Positions 28,001-37,495 are shown, numbered from the stretch's first letter. The stretch is DNA of 64,000 bases from Mucilaginibacter gotjawali (GCF_002355435.1 NZ_AP017313.1:5580001-5644000); one strand, 5' to 3'. Notes: generated by a model not told the origin, from the sequence alone. Numbers and translations: made by a program.

Positions 28001-30932
28001 TATTGGGAACGGACGTAGTATAGCCGGTTGTAGCCGTTGAAAAAATCGGCGAAAGCGTACCCGCGCTTAAATGGAGTGCAACAAGGTTGGCATTTGCCGC
28101 TACTGCACGGTTAACGGTTAGGGTATAGGTTAAGGTAGTAGTTTTATCTTGCGCTGTTCCGGTTATATTAATAATATTCGGGCCAATATTTAATGGAATT
28201 GCTGTTGACGGCATGCCTGATATCACCGGTATATTATTTACGGAAATTGTTGCTGTGTTGTCGCTTGAAATTGGGGTAACAGTAATTGAGGTTATGCTAT
28301 TAATTACTGATGCTGCATAACTGGTTTTTGTAGTTACAAAAACCGGCGTTAAAGTTCCGGTACTTAAGGTCAAGTCTGCAAGTCTTGCATTCACAGATGC
28401 TCCGGCCCGTGTTATCAACAATGCATATGTTTTCGTAGTTAACCCGTCTGCTGCTGTCACTGTAACAGCAACGGAATTTTGACCGAAAGATAAAGGGATG
28501 TCTATTGATCCCGCACCTGTCATCATGGAAATGCCGTTAACGGCTATTGTTGCATTTGCATCATCTGCAGTTACACTTAATTTAACACCTGAAACATCAT
28601 AACCTACTGATGCGGTATAGCTGGTAGCATTCGCTGCAAACGCCGGCGATATAGTGCCGCTGTATAATTGAAAATCTGAAAGATTTGCATTTGCAGAAAG
28701 TTTCCTGGTTACGACCAGTGTGTATGTTTTAATTGTACCGTCAACCGCGGTTACCGTAATATTTACCGGATTGGGACCAACGACCAATGGAATATCTGCC
28801 GATGAGGTGCCCGTTTCTACCGGGCTGCCATTAACAGCAATAGTTGCCGCAGGATCGTTGATAACCGGGGTTAATGTGAAAGAGGTTACCGAATTGTCAA
28901 CCGATGCATTATAACTAAATATCCCTGTCCGGAAAATTGGGTTTAATGTACCTGTGCTTAACCTAAGGCTGTCAAGCCCATTAATAATACTTACCCGAGC
29001 AGCAACTATTGGTGATATCCCGCAGGCTCCGTTTACTGCCTGAACAAAATAGGTTTTATTTGCGGTTATAGGGGAGGTTATAAATGTAGGGCCGGAAAAC
29101 ACAACGGTAGTTGTGTCCAAAGAATCATACCAGTTATATTCATTATTACTATTAGGCGAAGCAACGGCCAGGGTGGCCGGGTTGCCACTGTTGATTTGTA
29201 TCAGGGTATCAACCAAAACCGGGATCTCCTGGTTTGAAATATTTATTTTGATAACGTTACTAAAAACAGGTACCGTGTAAGCACCTCCATTATCGCCTCC
29301 AATTTGCCCCGCCAGGTTATATCCTGCCTGTGTATAATGCACGGGGTTAACAGGATTGAGAAACCCATTGGCTTCAGTAAAATCATTAGCGTCCCTGAAT
29401 ACAACCATGGTATTGGGGTCCGATTTTCCGATAGCCTCCTGTGTTGCCTGTACCTGCAACCCACCCGTTGTACTATTGGCTACTCTGAAAATATAAAAAG
29501 GCAAACTGTTATTGGCGATCCTGGTTCTGAAATTGGCGATCAAATTCTGCAAAGCTTCCCGGTACATCCCTATCGTAATATTTCCCAGTGTTATATTGTT
29601 ACTATCCCGTTCGCCCTGGTCCCACAAAACACCTTTAACCTGGGTGGTCCAGCCGGCATTTTGTGCAGCAGCCACTCCCTTATTTAATAATAAAACAGCA
29701 TTGGCGACTAAATTTCCAGTTACATCCCAGTTCCCGCTGCCATCATCAATAGAGGCAACTTGCGACGAAGAAACAACGGATGCCGGTACAAGGCATACTT
29801 TCCGGCCGGTTCTGTTATAATAAGCAACAGCAAAAGCTGCCCACATTGAACCAGTATTGCCGGTGTTGATTGCCTGGTTGGTGACGGGCACAAACGCGCC
29901 TTTGACATATTCCCAGCAAATACCTGCGGGAATGGGTGTTTGCAGTGAAAGACGTCCCGTACCAAAGGCATTGCTTTGGCCTCCTATTAAAAAAAAGTCA
30001 AGGCTATTGGCATCTACTGTAGCTGAAGCTGCGCCCGGCGGCCCTGAAAATGCAAGCCGACGGTACCAGGTTGTTTGGCTGACCGGCGGAGGGTCAAAAT
30101 TGGTGCTATTTGCCCCTTCAATGGTAGTAAAATGAATACTATCTGTCGAGCTTTGCCACTGATAACTATAAGTTCCATTCCCCCCGGAAAGCGTGCCGCC
30201 GGTTATTACGTCCGGATCGCCAGTCAAACAAAACCCTGTTACAGATGGCGCAACGATAGTATTGCCGGTAACCGGTATTTCCACAATTATTTTCACCGTA
30301 TTGCTTATTACAGGTGTAGTACACGCTCCCGATGTAACGACCCTGTGTAAATAAGTAGTTTGGTTTAATAAGGGTGGATTTGCAAGATCCTTGCCTGTAG
30401 CTCCGCTTAGATCAGTGAAATTAAGGTCGTCAGTAGAAATTTGCCATTGGTAAGTATAGGTGCTGCCACCTGATGGAGTATTGCCTGCAACAACTCCGGG
30501 AACGGAAGGTGCATTAAATGTGATAACTGCGGGTGCTGTTATCGTGTTATTGGTAACTGGCTGAGAGATTGTTATTACAACTATATTACTTATCGATGTG
30601 GCAGTATCACTACCCGAAGTTACCAGCCGCCTGTACCAGGTGGTTTGACTGATTTGCGTAGGAGCAAAATCAATACTGCTGACGCCCGAAACGGTGGTAA
30701 AATTAACACTATCGGTAGATGTTTGCCACTGATAGGTATAAACGCCGCTTCCATCAGATGGTGTACTGCCGATGATATTCCCTGGGTTTCCGGTAGCACA
30801 AAAAATGGTAGCTGCAGGTGCAGTGATATAATTTCCGGTAATAGTATAGTAATGCCGGCCATCGCTCGCCATCAGCGAGTTAGTTACTCCTATTTGGAGT
30901 ACTATAAATAGGTATACGGCAATTTTTTTCAC
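25059..30932 (-). CDS. Giant secreted adhesin-like protein with inserted SGNH/SASA esterase and T9SS C-terminal domain
   Basis: 1957 residues. Order: signal peptide (1-22); three Ig-like repeats (about 30-125, 126-220, 221-570), each with YQWQ.STD..NFT and a WYRRL-type strand; inside the third, a SASA/GDSL-type acetylesterase domain (about 311-545) with GGQSN (Ser320), the WDQGERDS block (about 437-444) and His532 in PVHYTQAGY; a further Ig-like domain (570-652); twelve cadherin-like beta-sandwich repeats of about 99 residues (653-1840); and a C-terminal gliding-motility-type domain (VSPNGDGINDFL, then SGTYFYLLEYK) that directs type IX secretion. I infer a cell-surface or released protein acting on acetylated glycans while bound by its repeats. 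The nucleophile and histidine are present; the usual Asp before the His is replaced by Asn-Pro. Confidence 0.9.
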   Translation of the reverse strand: MKKIAVYLFIVLQIGVTNSLMASDGRHYYTITGNYITAPAATIFCATGNPGNIIGSTPSDGSGVYTYQWQTSTDSVNFTTVSGVSSIDFAPTQISQTTWYRRLVTSGSDTATSISNIVVITISQPVTNNTITAPAVITFNAPSVPGVVAGNTPSGGSTYTYQWQISTDDLNFTDLSGATGKDLANPPLLNQTTYLHRVVTSGACTTPVISNTVKIIVEIPVTGNTIVAPSVTGFCLTGDPDVITGGTLSGGNGTYSYQWQSSTDSIHFTTIEGANSTNFDPPPVSQTTWYRRLAFSGPPGAASATVDANSLDFFLIGGQSNAFGTGRLSLQTPIPAGICWEYVKGAFVPVTNQAINTGNTGSMWAAFAVAYYNRTGRKVCLVPASVVSSSQVASIDDGSGNWDVTGNLVANAVLLLNKGVAAAQNAGWTTQVKGVLWDQGERDSNNITLGNITIGMYREALQNLIANFRTRIANNSLPFYIFRVANSTTGGLQVQATQEAIGKSDPNTMVVFRDANDFTEANGFLNPVNPVHYTQAGYNLAGQIGGDNGGAYTVPVFSNVIKINISNQEIPVLVDTLIQINSGNPATLAVASPNSNNEYNWYDSLDTTTVVFSGPTFITSPITANKTYFVQAVNGACGISPIVAARVSIINGLDSLRLSTGTLNPIFRTGIFSYNASVDNSVTSFTLTPVINDPAATIAVNGSPVETGTSSADIPLVVGPNPVNITVTAVDGTIKTYTLVVTRKLSANANLSDFQLYSGTISPAFAANATSYTASVGYDVSGVKLSVTADDANATIAVNGISMMTGAGSIDIPLSFGQNSVAVTVTAADGLTTKTYALLITRAGASVNARLADLTLSTGTLTPVFVTTKTSYAASVINSITSITVTPISSDNTATISVNNIPVISGMPSTAIPLNIGPNIINITGTAQDKTTTLTYTLTVNRAVAANANLVALHLSAGTLSPIFSTATTGYTTSVPNTMASITVIPIAADINAAIKINSVTVISNQASTPIPLNIGPNSISITVTAQNGTTEKTYSVVVSRLPSANAGLAGITLSNGVITPVFSTSKYSYTASVPYNVSSVKLTATGSDTTAMITVNGTQVQPGTASPDIPLSVGPNTIATTVTAQDGITIKTTTLLISRAAPSSNASLANLKISSGTLTPVFSAAKFPYTATVAYSVGSITITPTASDTTGNIKVNGLAVISGTASASVPLSIGQNVITITVVAQDGITAKTYTVAITRLAPSANAALYILRLGSAALSPLFAPATTAYSASVANSVASTTITLVTTDANATVTINGVPAKSGTASAPVPLNTGLNTITVTVTAQDGITVNTYTITVTRLASVNASLAGLTLSNGTLTPVFTATRFAYTALVPYAVNSIAVASTVADTTATIAVNGTPMQSGIPTAFMPLFVGANTVTAAVTAQDGITIKKYTIIVTRAAPSTNANLISLTLSNATLTPVFASGRVAYTAKVPFTISSLTLVPTAGDATATITVNGAAVPSGTAAPAIALSVGTNTVTTTVTAQDGITTKAYTAVITRAAPSANASLAGMVLNVGTLTPAFAPGRFAYTAAIAYTVASVNVTPTVSDATATITVNGLPVLSGMASAVVPLSIGSNTINIVVAAQDGITTKTYTVILTRAGPSENAGLASLALSTGTLTPVFATTKTSYASFVANNVTSIAFTPTVSDSTATVMVNNMPVKSGTSSTAIPLIVGPNIINVTTQAEDGVTTKTYAVTVTRVKSSNANLVSLQLSSGTLSPVFSATTTGYAASVANAVAVMTLTPATADTNATITINNIPVKSGLASAPVPLAVGSDTIVIKTTAQNGTTSKTYTLIITRAMPAANSIYVPVSVVDPFDNQQLSDLIKIHQAVSPNGDGINDFLMIDGITAYPDNKLTIMNKAGEVIFETIGYDNITTVFDGHSNKNGKKQQSGTYFYLLEYKVGDVAKRKSGFLILKW
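25415..28976 (-). repeat. Twelve tandem in-frame repeats (about 297 bp each)
   Basis: The repeats encode cadherin-like beta-sandwich units starting with a variant of NANLxxLxLSxGTLxPxF and ending with GxTTKTYTxxITR. Units differ by many substitutions at the DNA level, so they are old or selected for divergence rather than fresh duplications. They are coding and have no CRISPR-like spacing. Confidence 0.9.
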
Positions 30933-30954
30933 TAACAGGCCAATGTGGGGAATA

Positions 30955-30984
30955 CAAATTTACATTTTAAAAACTGTCAATCAA
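30955..30984 (-). promoter_or_regulatory. Bacteroidetes-type promoter of the giant secreted protein
   Basis: On the minus strand TTG (30984-30982), a 19-base spacer, and TAAATTTG (30962-30955) match the TTG-N19-TAnnTTTG consensus. Transcription would start about 15 bases before the ATG at 30932, giving a very short leader. Confidence 0.55.
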
Positions 30985-31053
30985 TGCAGTATAAACAGTT
31001 TAATATATTTAAAAAAGGTACCTGCTGAAATTGTTATCGCGCTCTGCCACAGC

Positions 31054-31854
31054 TCAATTACCTGGTAACATCCCCTCCTTTAACCATTGCTGTGGTAACC
31101 CTGTGGCAAGTTCCTTCTGCAACCAGTTATTTACAAAACTCACTAATTCGACATCGCTGTGAATCCACATTGCCTTATCGCTTTTAGTTATCGTCCCTGC
31201 AAAGCTACGGCAAAGCTGAGGGTATTGCAGGGTCTTCAAATCGGCCTCGGTATCATCCGTTACCATTACATCGGCATGGCCGACTACTATCTCGTTGAAA
31301 ATCCCAATGTTATCGGGAAATATCTGTAAGGTCGCTGCGGGAAATAACGAGCGCGCTACTGATTCATTTGTTCCGCCTTTGTTTTCGATTAAACGGACGC
31401 CAGGTTTATTTACGGCGTCCGGCATCGAGAACCGGGCACTGTCTGCTCTCCGGCAAAGAAAAGTCTTTCCACCCGAGTGATAAGAAACAGAAAAGCTTGC
31501 CATGGCAGCCCGTTCAGGTGTAATGCTGATCCCTCCGAGGGCAACATCGAAGGAATCGTTCCGCATATCTTTAGCCAGGTTTGCCCAGCTCGTTTTTACA
31601 AATACCGGCTTAACACCCATGGCTGAAGCCAGCGCGCGGCCCATTTTGATGTCGGCGCCATAAAGCGAATCGCCTTTGCTCATTGCAAAAGGGGCATAAT
31701 CACCGGGGATGCCTATTCGTAAAATTCCGGTTTTTTGGATGTGATCTAACCTTGACGTTGAATCATGTAATACGTGCTGCTGCCCGTGGGCTTTGGACAA
31801 GAACGACAGCGTGAAAGCTATAGTTAAAAGCCAAAAATATTTGTGAAACTTCAT
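31054..31854 (-). CDS. pheC: Periplasmic PheC-like cyclohexadienyl dehydratase (SBP_bac_3 fold)
   Basis: 266 residues with a signal peptide (1-24, ending KAHGQ). The fold is that of type 3 solute-binding proteins, but the segments GDYAPFAM, TSWANLAKDM, GGISITPERAAMASFSV, NKGGTNESVAR, PDNIGIFNEIVVGHADVMVTDDTEA and the late QWLKEGM follow Pseudomonas PheC block for block. PheC dehydrates prephenate or arogenate to phenylpyruvate or phenylalanine in the periplasm. No ABC permease or ATPase is near, and an orphan binding protein is less likely than an enzyme. Direct activity remains unproven; an amino-acid sensor role is the alternative. Confidence 0.7.
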   Translation of the reverse strand: MKFHKYFWLLTIAFTLSFLSKAHGQQHVLHDSTSRLDHIQKTGILRIGIPGDYAPFAMSKGDSLYGADIKMGRALASAMGVKPVFVKTSWANLAKDMRNDSFDVALGGISITPERAAMASFSVSYHSGGKTFLCRRADSARFSMPDAVNKPGVRLIENKGGTNESVARSLFPAATLQIFPDNIGIFNEIVVGHADVMVTDDTEADLKTLQYPQLCRSFAGTITKSDKAMWIHSDVELVSFVNNWLQKELATGLPQQWLKEGMLPGN

Positions 31855-31941
31855 CTTGTCATCTCAAATAGAAAATACTTTTTAAAAATAGAGATATTTA
31901 TTACTGAGCCTTCATCAAAAAGCCAATCTTTTCATGTAAAA

Positions 31942-32364
31942 TCAAGCCAAGCCTCGTAATATCTCTAACCTGTTACCCGGCGCGTCTGGCGACAAAAAGT
32001 CGGGGATTGTATTTTCATTTCTTCTGGGGCGGCCAAGAAACTCAACGGGCCATTCAGTCAATCGCTCTTCCTTAATGTGTACATATTTACCCGGTTCGGG
32101 TTCATCAATGTATTCTCGTTGCAGAATAAGCGCCAGAGGCTCTTCTGTACCGGGGTTCTCGTCCGAAAACTCGAGAGCTTCCTCGTAATTATCAAAAACA
32201 TAATAATAGTCGTCACCATCTTCGGTGTCAGGAGCTCCTGCATGCGGGTGACACCAAACCCGGTACTCCAACACCGCGTCCCAAACATAACCTCCTCCTG
32301 ATTTAACCAGCGCTGGATATGTACCAACTAGTTCCTTATTTTTAATATCCGGATATTTTGACAT
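31942..32364 (-). CDS. Conserved acidic protein of unknown function
   Basis: 140 residues, no signal peptide or membrane segment. Strikingly ordered sequence with YRVWCHPHAGAPD, an acidic run (EDGDDYYYVFDNYEEALEF), EEPLALILQREYIDEP, and a conserved-looking end FLSPDAPGNRLEILRGLA. I recall similar small proteins in other bacteria near acetyltransferases but cannot name a function. The Cys-His-Pro-His cluster could bind metal. It precedes pheC by 87 bases in the same direction and may be cotranscribed. Confidence 0.7.
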   Translation of the reverse strand: MSKYPDIKNKELVGTYPALVKSGGGYVWDAVLEYRVWCHPHAGAPDTEDGDDYYYVFDNYEEALEFSDENPGTEEPLALILQREYIDEPEPGKYVHIKEERLTEWPVEFLGRPRRNENTIPDFLSPDAPGNRLEILRGLA

Positions 32365-32480
32365 TTAAACTTTGTTTCATCTTAAACACAGTTTCGCTAA
32401 ATTATCAAAAGAAAAATAAAAAACTATTTAGTACTTCATTGAACGGCTTTTTAATTGAGATATATTAATGGGTCCTATAA

Positions 32481-34927
32481 TCAATGCGCCCTGCTCTGTT
32501 CGCTATCCGCCCCGCCGGTTTCGCGTTTTTGAGGGGTATTGGCTGATTTACCGAAACTATAGGTAAATGCAAGCCTTGCCACCTGTGTATCCAATGTATT
32601 GTGAAAACTTGCCCTGGCATCCGCAATATTGGTAATGGTACCGCTCGGGCTAAAGGATTGCAAAATATTCTGCATGGTTAGCTTGATGGTGGCTTTGTTG
32701 TTCCATATCTTCTTCTGAATGGCTGCGTTAAGCATGCCTTTGGGCAAAGTGACAAACTGTCCGTAAGTGCCGCCGGTATCAAAAAAACCGCTTAACTCTG
32801 CACTCCAGGTGGGTGATAGGGTAAACTGATTATTGCCGTTGCCTGATACCGTGACCTGCGACTGGTTAAGATAGCCGGTATAAAATGCGCCCTGGTAGGT
32901 ATTTTTATATACCTCGGCATACAGGTTAACCGACCACCATTTAGTTGGCTGAAAGTTGGTATTGACCGAAAGATCCAGCGTTTTTTGTTGCCCGATATTG
33001 CCCTGGGTGCTGATAAATACATCGCCGTTTCTATGAATCGTTTCGCCCTGCACATCGGCAGTATAATTATAGGCCAGGGCGATGGTAAACAGGCTGCGAA
33101 AACTGTAGGCCAGTTTATAATTATCGGTAAACTGCGGCTTAAGGAAGGGGTTTCCGGAGAATTGCGTAAACTCATCTACAAAAAAAGTAAAAGGGTTTAA
33201 ACTCCCGTAATTCGGCCGTCCCACACGGCGGCCATACGATGCAACCAGCACGTTATGACCCGCCGTATCCAGGTTATAGGAAAAATATGCCGTTGGGAAC
33301 AGGTCGGTATAATGATTTACAAATGAGGAATCGGCCCTTTGTGCATTACCCAGCTGGTGCCCGTCGCCATTGGTATTCTCTACCCGCAGGCCCGTTTGTA
33401 TGGCAAACCGGCCGAAGTTTTTATTGAAGTTAACATAAGCTGCATTGATGTTCTCCTTATATAAAAACCTGTTGGTTTTGCTGTAATCTATGGTGTTTAC
33501 GCCATTAACCACGTTAAAGTAATTGGCGGCATTATCGGTGTTTACATAGCTGCTTTTAATGCCGGCCTCCAGTTTTGCCTTGCCTTTAAGCGGGTGCGCA
33601 TAATCGGCTTTTGCCGAATAAATGTTGATGGTAGAAGGTAAATCATCATTCAGCGTCGTTGAATTGGTTAACGTTCCATCCGGTAAATAGCTATTGTTTA
33701 CAAAAAGTTGGTTACCGCCGGATATATCGCGGATATAATCCAGGTCGAAAGTGAGCTCCCTGCCAAGGCTATCAAACTTATGGGTATAGTTAAGGTTGAT
33801 GCCGTTGCTGCCAAATTTATTTCTGGAGGTATTAAGGGTGGTAATGGTTGAATCCAGACCGCCGTTTTGGCCATACAGCAGGCTGTACACGGGGCTGTTG
33901 TCGTGGTCGCGGCTGATATCGCCGGTGTAAACTATGCCCCAGGTGGTTTTGGGCGATGCGTAAAAGTCTATCCCTGCTTTAATGTTGGTATTATAATTCG
34001 TCGGCCTGAAATAGGAAATATCTTTTAGCGACGAGGTACGGTTCCCGTTCGCATCCAGGTAATCCCGGTCTATTTCCAGGCGTCGCCAGGTGTGCTCCTC
34101 ATCATAGGCCAGGTTAGCAAACAGGTTAACCTTTCCTGTCCGATAATTCAGGTTGGCATTCTCGCTGTTACGGCCGTAAAAGCCCTGGGCATAATTGCCC
34201 CCTAATACTGCATGAAAGCCTTTGATGGTATTTTTTTTGGTTTTAATATTGATTACGCCCGCATTACCTGCGGCATCATATTTGGCGGGCGGGTTATCCA
34301 TCAGTTCGATCTGGTCAAGCGATGAAGCCGGCAGCGAGCGCAGGTAAGTAGCCAGGTTGGCGGCCGAAAGATAGGTAGGCTTATCGTCTATCATCACCAT
34401 TACACCGCTTTTGCCTTTAAAGGTGATATTACCATCGGCATCTACCTGCACGCCGGGCGTTTTTTGCAGCACCTCCAACGCATTGGTGCCGGTATTGGAG
34501 ATCAGCGCGCCCACATTAACTACCGTACGGTCAATTTTTTGCTGGATGAACGATTTTTTAGCGGTTACGGCTACTTCATTCAGGGTTTTCCCGGCTGCCG
34601 TTAAAATAAACGCAGGCAGATCAACAGGCTTTTGCCCGCTCACCACCACATTGCTGCCCTGGTAATTTTTATAGCCGATATAGGTGGCCCTTATCAGGTA
34701 CGTATTGTCTTTTAAATTTTGAAAGGCAAAGCTGCCATCCCTGTTAACCAGCTGGCTGCTTATCACTGTAGAATCTTTTGCTAAAAGTAAGATCACCGTT
34801 GCGCCATCAAGCGGCTTTTTGGCCTCATCCAAAACTGAGCCGGTTATTTTACCGCCCGTTTGCGCCCTTGAAAAGTTGAATAACAGGAGCGTGAATAAGG
34901 TTAAAAAAATAGAAGTTTCAGTTTCAT
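32481..34927 (-). CDS. TonB-dependent receptor-like outer-membrane protein, signal peptide out of frame
   Basis: The 783-residue open frame beginning at MDEAKKPLDG contains a CarboxypepD_reg-like domain (to about 75), a plug domain (VNVGALISNTGTNALEVLQKT; GVMVMIDDKPTYL; MDNPPAKYDAAGNAGVINIK) and a C-terminal barrel of the OMP_b-brl_3 type. It lacks a signal peptide. One base more in the seven-A run (plus strand 34903-34909) would join it to ATG 34927 and give MKLKLLFFLTLFTLLLFNFS, then RAQTGGKITGSVLDEAKK, an ideal export signal and domain start. So the native gene starts at 34927 and is broken by one base here. It is a receptor for an unknown siderophore or oligomer; no SusD partner is adjacent. 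Confidence 0.8.
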
Positions 34928-35060
34928 AGCTATAAGACGCCGGTACAGGCCGCGGTGTTACAGTAAATACTAATTAATTAGGAGTTTTGTTTTTGCACAA
35001 CGGTTTACTGTTTACGTTGATCGGGGATGATGTATGTGCTGCGCGTTGAGACGGCGTTTA

Positions 35061-35939
35061 TTATGGTGCAGAATTACCCTTCAATGTATAAAATATCTTT
35101 TTACCGCCTGTTAGCGCAGCTACCACCATTAGTCCGGCAGTTAACCCAAACGCAACGTTTTTGATGACCGCCGGCAGGCCCGGAAAAATATGATGGAGAT
35201 ATGCAATATGATGCGTGAAAATTCCGCCCGAAACTAAAATTAATGCGATTGTTCCGGTGATGGCCAGAATTTTGATAATAACAGGCAACGATTTAACTAA
35301 TAAAACACCAAGTGCTGAAAAAAAGCCCTTGTTATGAAAACGTTTGATCAATTTATAGCCGGCATCATCCATTCTCACAATAATCGCAACGATGCCATAA
35401 ACGCCTATCGTTGCCAGAACCGCAATCACCGAAACAGTTATGATCTGTATGACCAGGCCCTTTTCCAGAACAGTTCCCAATGCAATAATTACAATCTCGA
35501 TGGAAAGAATGAAGTCGGTCATTATAGCAGATTTAACTTTTGCTTTTTCGGCATCCTTAGCATTTGATTCGTTTGTTGCAGCTACCTGGTGGCCTGCTTT
35601 TGACCGATGAAAAAAGTATTCTATTATTTTCTCAACTCCCTCATATGCCAAATAAAGCCCGCCTGAAATTAAGATGGCTTTAATAGCTACCGGGAAAAAC
35701 ACATTTAATAATAAAGCTACAGGAACAATAATAAGCTTATTAACTAAAGAGCCTTTTGTAATAGACCACAGCACAGGCAATTCCCGTGAAGATAAAAATC
35801 CGGTAGCTTTTTCTGCGTTCACCGCCAGGTCATCGCCTAATATGGCCGTAGTTTTACCCGCTGCAACTTTAGCTGACACCGCAACATCATCCATCAACGC
35901 TCCTATATCATCCAAAACCGCAAAAAAACCTGATGCCAT
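35061..35939 (-). CDS. DUF808 family membrane protein (YedI-like)
   Basis: 292 residues from ATG 35939 (MASGFFAVLDDIGALMDDVA), the invariant start of this family; a longer frame to 36089 adds residues that do not fit. About seven membrane helices follow, with VNKLIIVPVALLLNVF, IKAILISGGLYLAYEGVEKI and MTDFILSIEIVIIALG as recognisable family segments. The function of DUF808 proteins is not known. Confidence 0.88.
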   Translation of the reverse strand: MASGFFAVLDDIGALMDDVAVSAKVAAGKTTAILGDDLAVNAEKATGFLSSRELPVLWSITKGSLVNKLIIVPVALLLNVFFPVAIKAILISGGLYLAYEGVEKIIEYFFHRSKAGHQVAATNESNAKDAEKAKVKSAIMTDFILSIEIVIIALGTVLEKGLVIQIITVSVIAVLATIGVYGIVAIIVRMDDAGYKLIKRFHNKGFFSALGVLLVKSLPVIIKILAITGTIALILVSGGIFTHHIAYLHHIFPGLPAVIKNVAFGLTAGLMVVAALTGGKKIFYTLKGNSAP

Positions 35940-36367
35940 ACTTAGTGTAGTTGTTGGTTGTAAAATATAAATTAAAATCGATTTTGTGACATTAATGATA
36001 GCGTAATGAAGAACTTTAAAAAACGCCCGAAGGCTTTCGCTGTTAGGTAGCGGCCATAATCGGCCGGATAGCAATGATTGCAATGACAACTACCTTTTGA
36101 ACGGGAGCATGCAAATTTGCCTCTCGTCAGCGACTTCAAACAACAAGCTATTATTATTTCAACAGCCTGCCTGCCGGTTATCGCGGGCAACGTCACTTCA
36201 CAGGCCGCCGCTTAAGGCCCGCATCCATTATAGCGTAACGCTTTTAATTTAAAACTAATTGTTGGGTAAGGTGTTGATGGAATGTCCTTCGGGATTCGCT
36301 TATGCGGCGCTATATATAATAAACAACCCAATCAGCTTACTATTTAAAAAAAAATTCAGCACGGAAG
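35940..36367. other. 428-base non-coding gap
   Basis: Between the divergent DUF808 and AI-2E genes. I see no coding frame with family resemblance, no clear Bacteroidetes promoter, and only short weak dyads. A control region for both genes is the default view. Confidence 0.5.
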
Positions 36368-37495
36368 ATGACTATAAAACCCTACCCTTTTTATATTAAA
36401 GCAACCGCAGTGCTTATCGGCTTATATTACCTGGTAAACATTCTTAACCTGCTGAGCGGAATATTAATACCCTTTGCCTTTGCCGTCCTGTTCTCGGTAT
36501 TGCTTAACCCTGTTTACAGCCGCTTACTGCGTTTTAAAATGCCGCGTGCACTGGCGGTAACGCTAACGGTATTAGTCGGTATCAGCTGCACAGCGCTCAT
36601 CGGCTATTTGCTGAGCACCCAGGTAGCCCAGTTCGGGCAATCCTTCCCCATACTAAAAGTACGGTACGGACAGATGACGGACAGCCTGGAGCATTGGATC
36701 AGTTTCAAGTTCGGGGTGTCTATTCAAAAACAGGTGTTATTTTTTAAAAACGCCATTGACAGCAGCCAGGCCGCTATCGCCAGTATTTTGGGCACCGTGT
36801 TTGGTACCCTCAGTTTGCTGCTTATTATCCCCATTTATGTGTTTATGCTGCTGCTATATAAAAACCTGATCCTTAACTTCCTGTACGAGGTATTCCTGGA
36901 AGAACATTCCAAACGTGTGGGCGAGGTGCTTGCGCAAACCAAATCAGCCATTCAAAGCTATATTGTAGGCCTGCTGGTGGAAATGGTGATCGTTTCGTCG
37001 CTCAATTCGCTGGCCTTGTTTGTCATCGGCATTAAATATGCTATCTTATTAGGGGTCATCGGCGGCATCATCAATATCTTGCCTTATATCGGCGGTTTTG
37101 TTGCCATTCTGTTACCGGTTATCATTGCAACAGTTACTAAAGACGGCTATTCGGCACAGGTGGAAGTGATAGTAGCCTACCTGCTTATTCAATTTGTGGA
37201 CAGCAACATAATTTTTCCGCGTTTTGTGTCCATTAAAGTGCAAATCAACGCGCTGGTATCTTTGCTGGCCGTATTTTTAGGAAACCTGTTATGGGGTATT
37301 GCCGGCATGTTTTTAATGCTGCCGATTGTGGCCGTGCTAAAGATCATCTTCGACAGGGTAGAAGACCTGAAACCCTGGGGTAAACTGCTTGGCGACGAAG
37401 TTCCTGTTTACCACATGGGCCAGGTTTGGGGCCGCCGTGGAAGGAAGAAGAAAGCCGTTGCTGGCCAACCACTCTCCGTATCAGATCCTTCCTGA
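36368..37495 (+). CDS. AI-2E family transporter (PerM-like)
   Basis: 375 residues with about eight membrane helices: an N-terminal pair, a soluble stretch rich in helix (about 85-130), and a C-terminal bundle containing VGLLVEMVIVSSLNSLAL, IGGIINILPYIGGFVAILLP and VDSNIIFPRFVSIKVQINAL, which are the family blocks. Members are proposed to export AI-2 or to exchange ions such as Na+/H+; substrate is unknown here. The basic tail (GRRGRKKKAV) is cytoplasmic. The stop overlaps a remnant of another membrane-protein frame. Confidence 0.88.
   Translation: MTIKPYPFYIKATAVLIGLYYLVNILNLLSGILIPFAFAVLFSVLLNPVYSRLLRFKMPRALAVTLTVLVGISCTALIGYLLSTQVAQFGQSFPILKVRYGQMTDSLEHWISFKFGVSIQKQVLFFKNAIDSSQAAIASILGTVFGTLSLLLIIPIYVFMLLLYKNLILNFLYEVFLEEHSKRVGEVLAQTKSAIQSYIVGLLVEMVIVSSLNSLALFVIGIKYAILLGVIGGIINILPYIGGFVAILLPVIIATVTKDGYSAQVEVIVAYLLIQFVDSNIIFPRFVSIKVQINALVSLLAVFLGNLLWGIAGMFLMLPIVAVLKIIFDRVEDLKPWGKLLGDEVPVYHMGQVWGRRGRKKKAVAGQPLSVSDPS

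Noticed and set aside
25396..28023. Long plus-strand open frames (up to 176 codons) inside the giant repeat protein
   Set aside because: They are antisense shadows of regular Ala/Thr/Val-rich repeats and have no start signals or family likeness.
25415..28976. Possible CRISPR or satellite array
   Set aside because: The period is about 297 bases, in frame, with diverged coding repeats; no short constant repeat or spacer.
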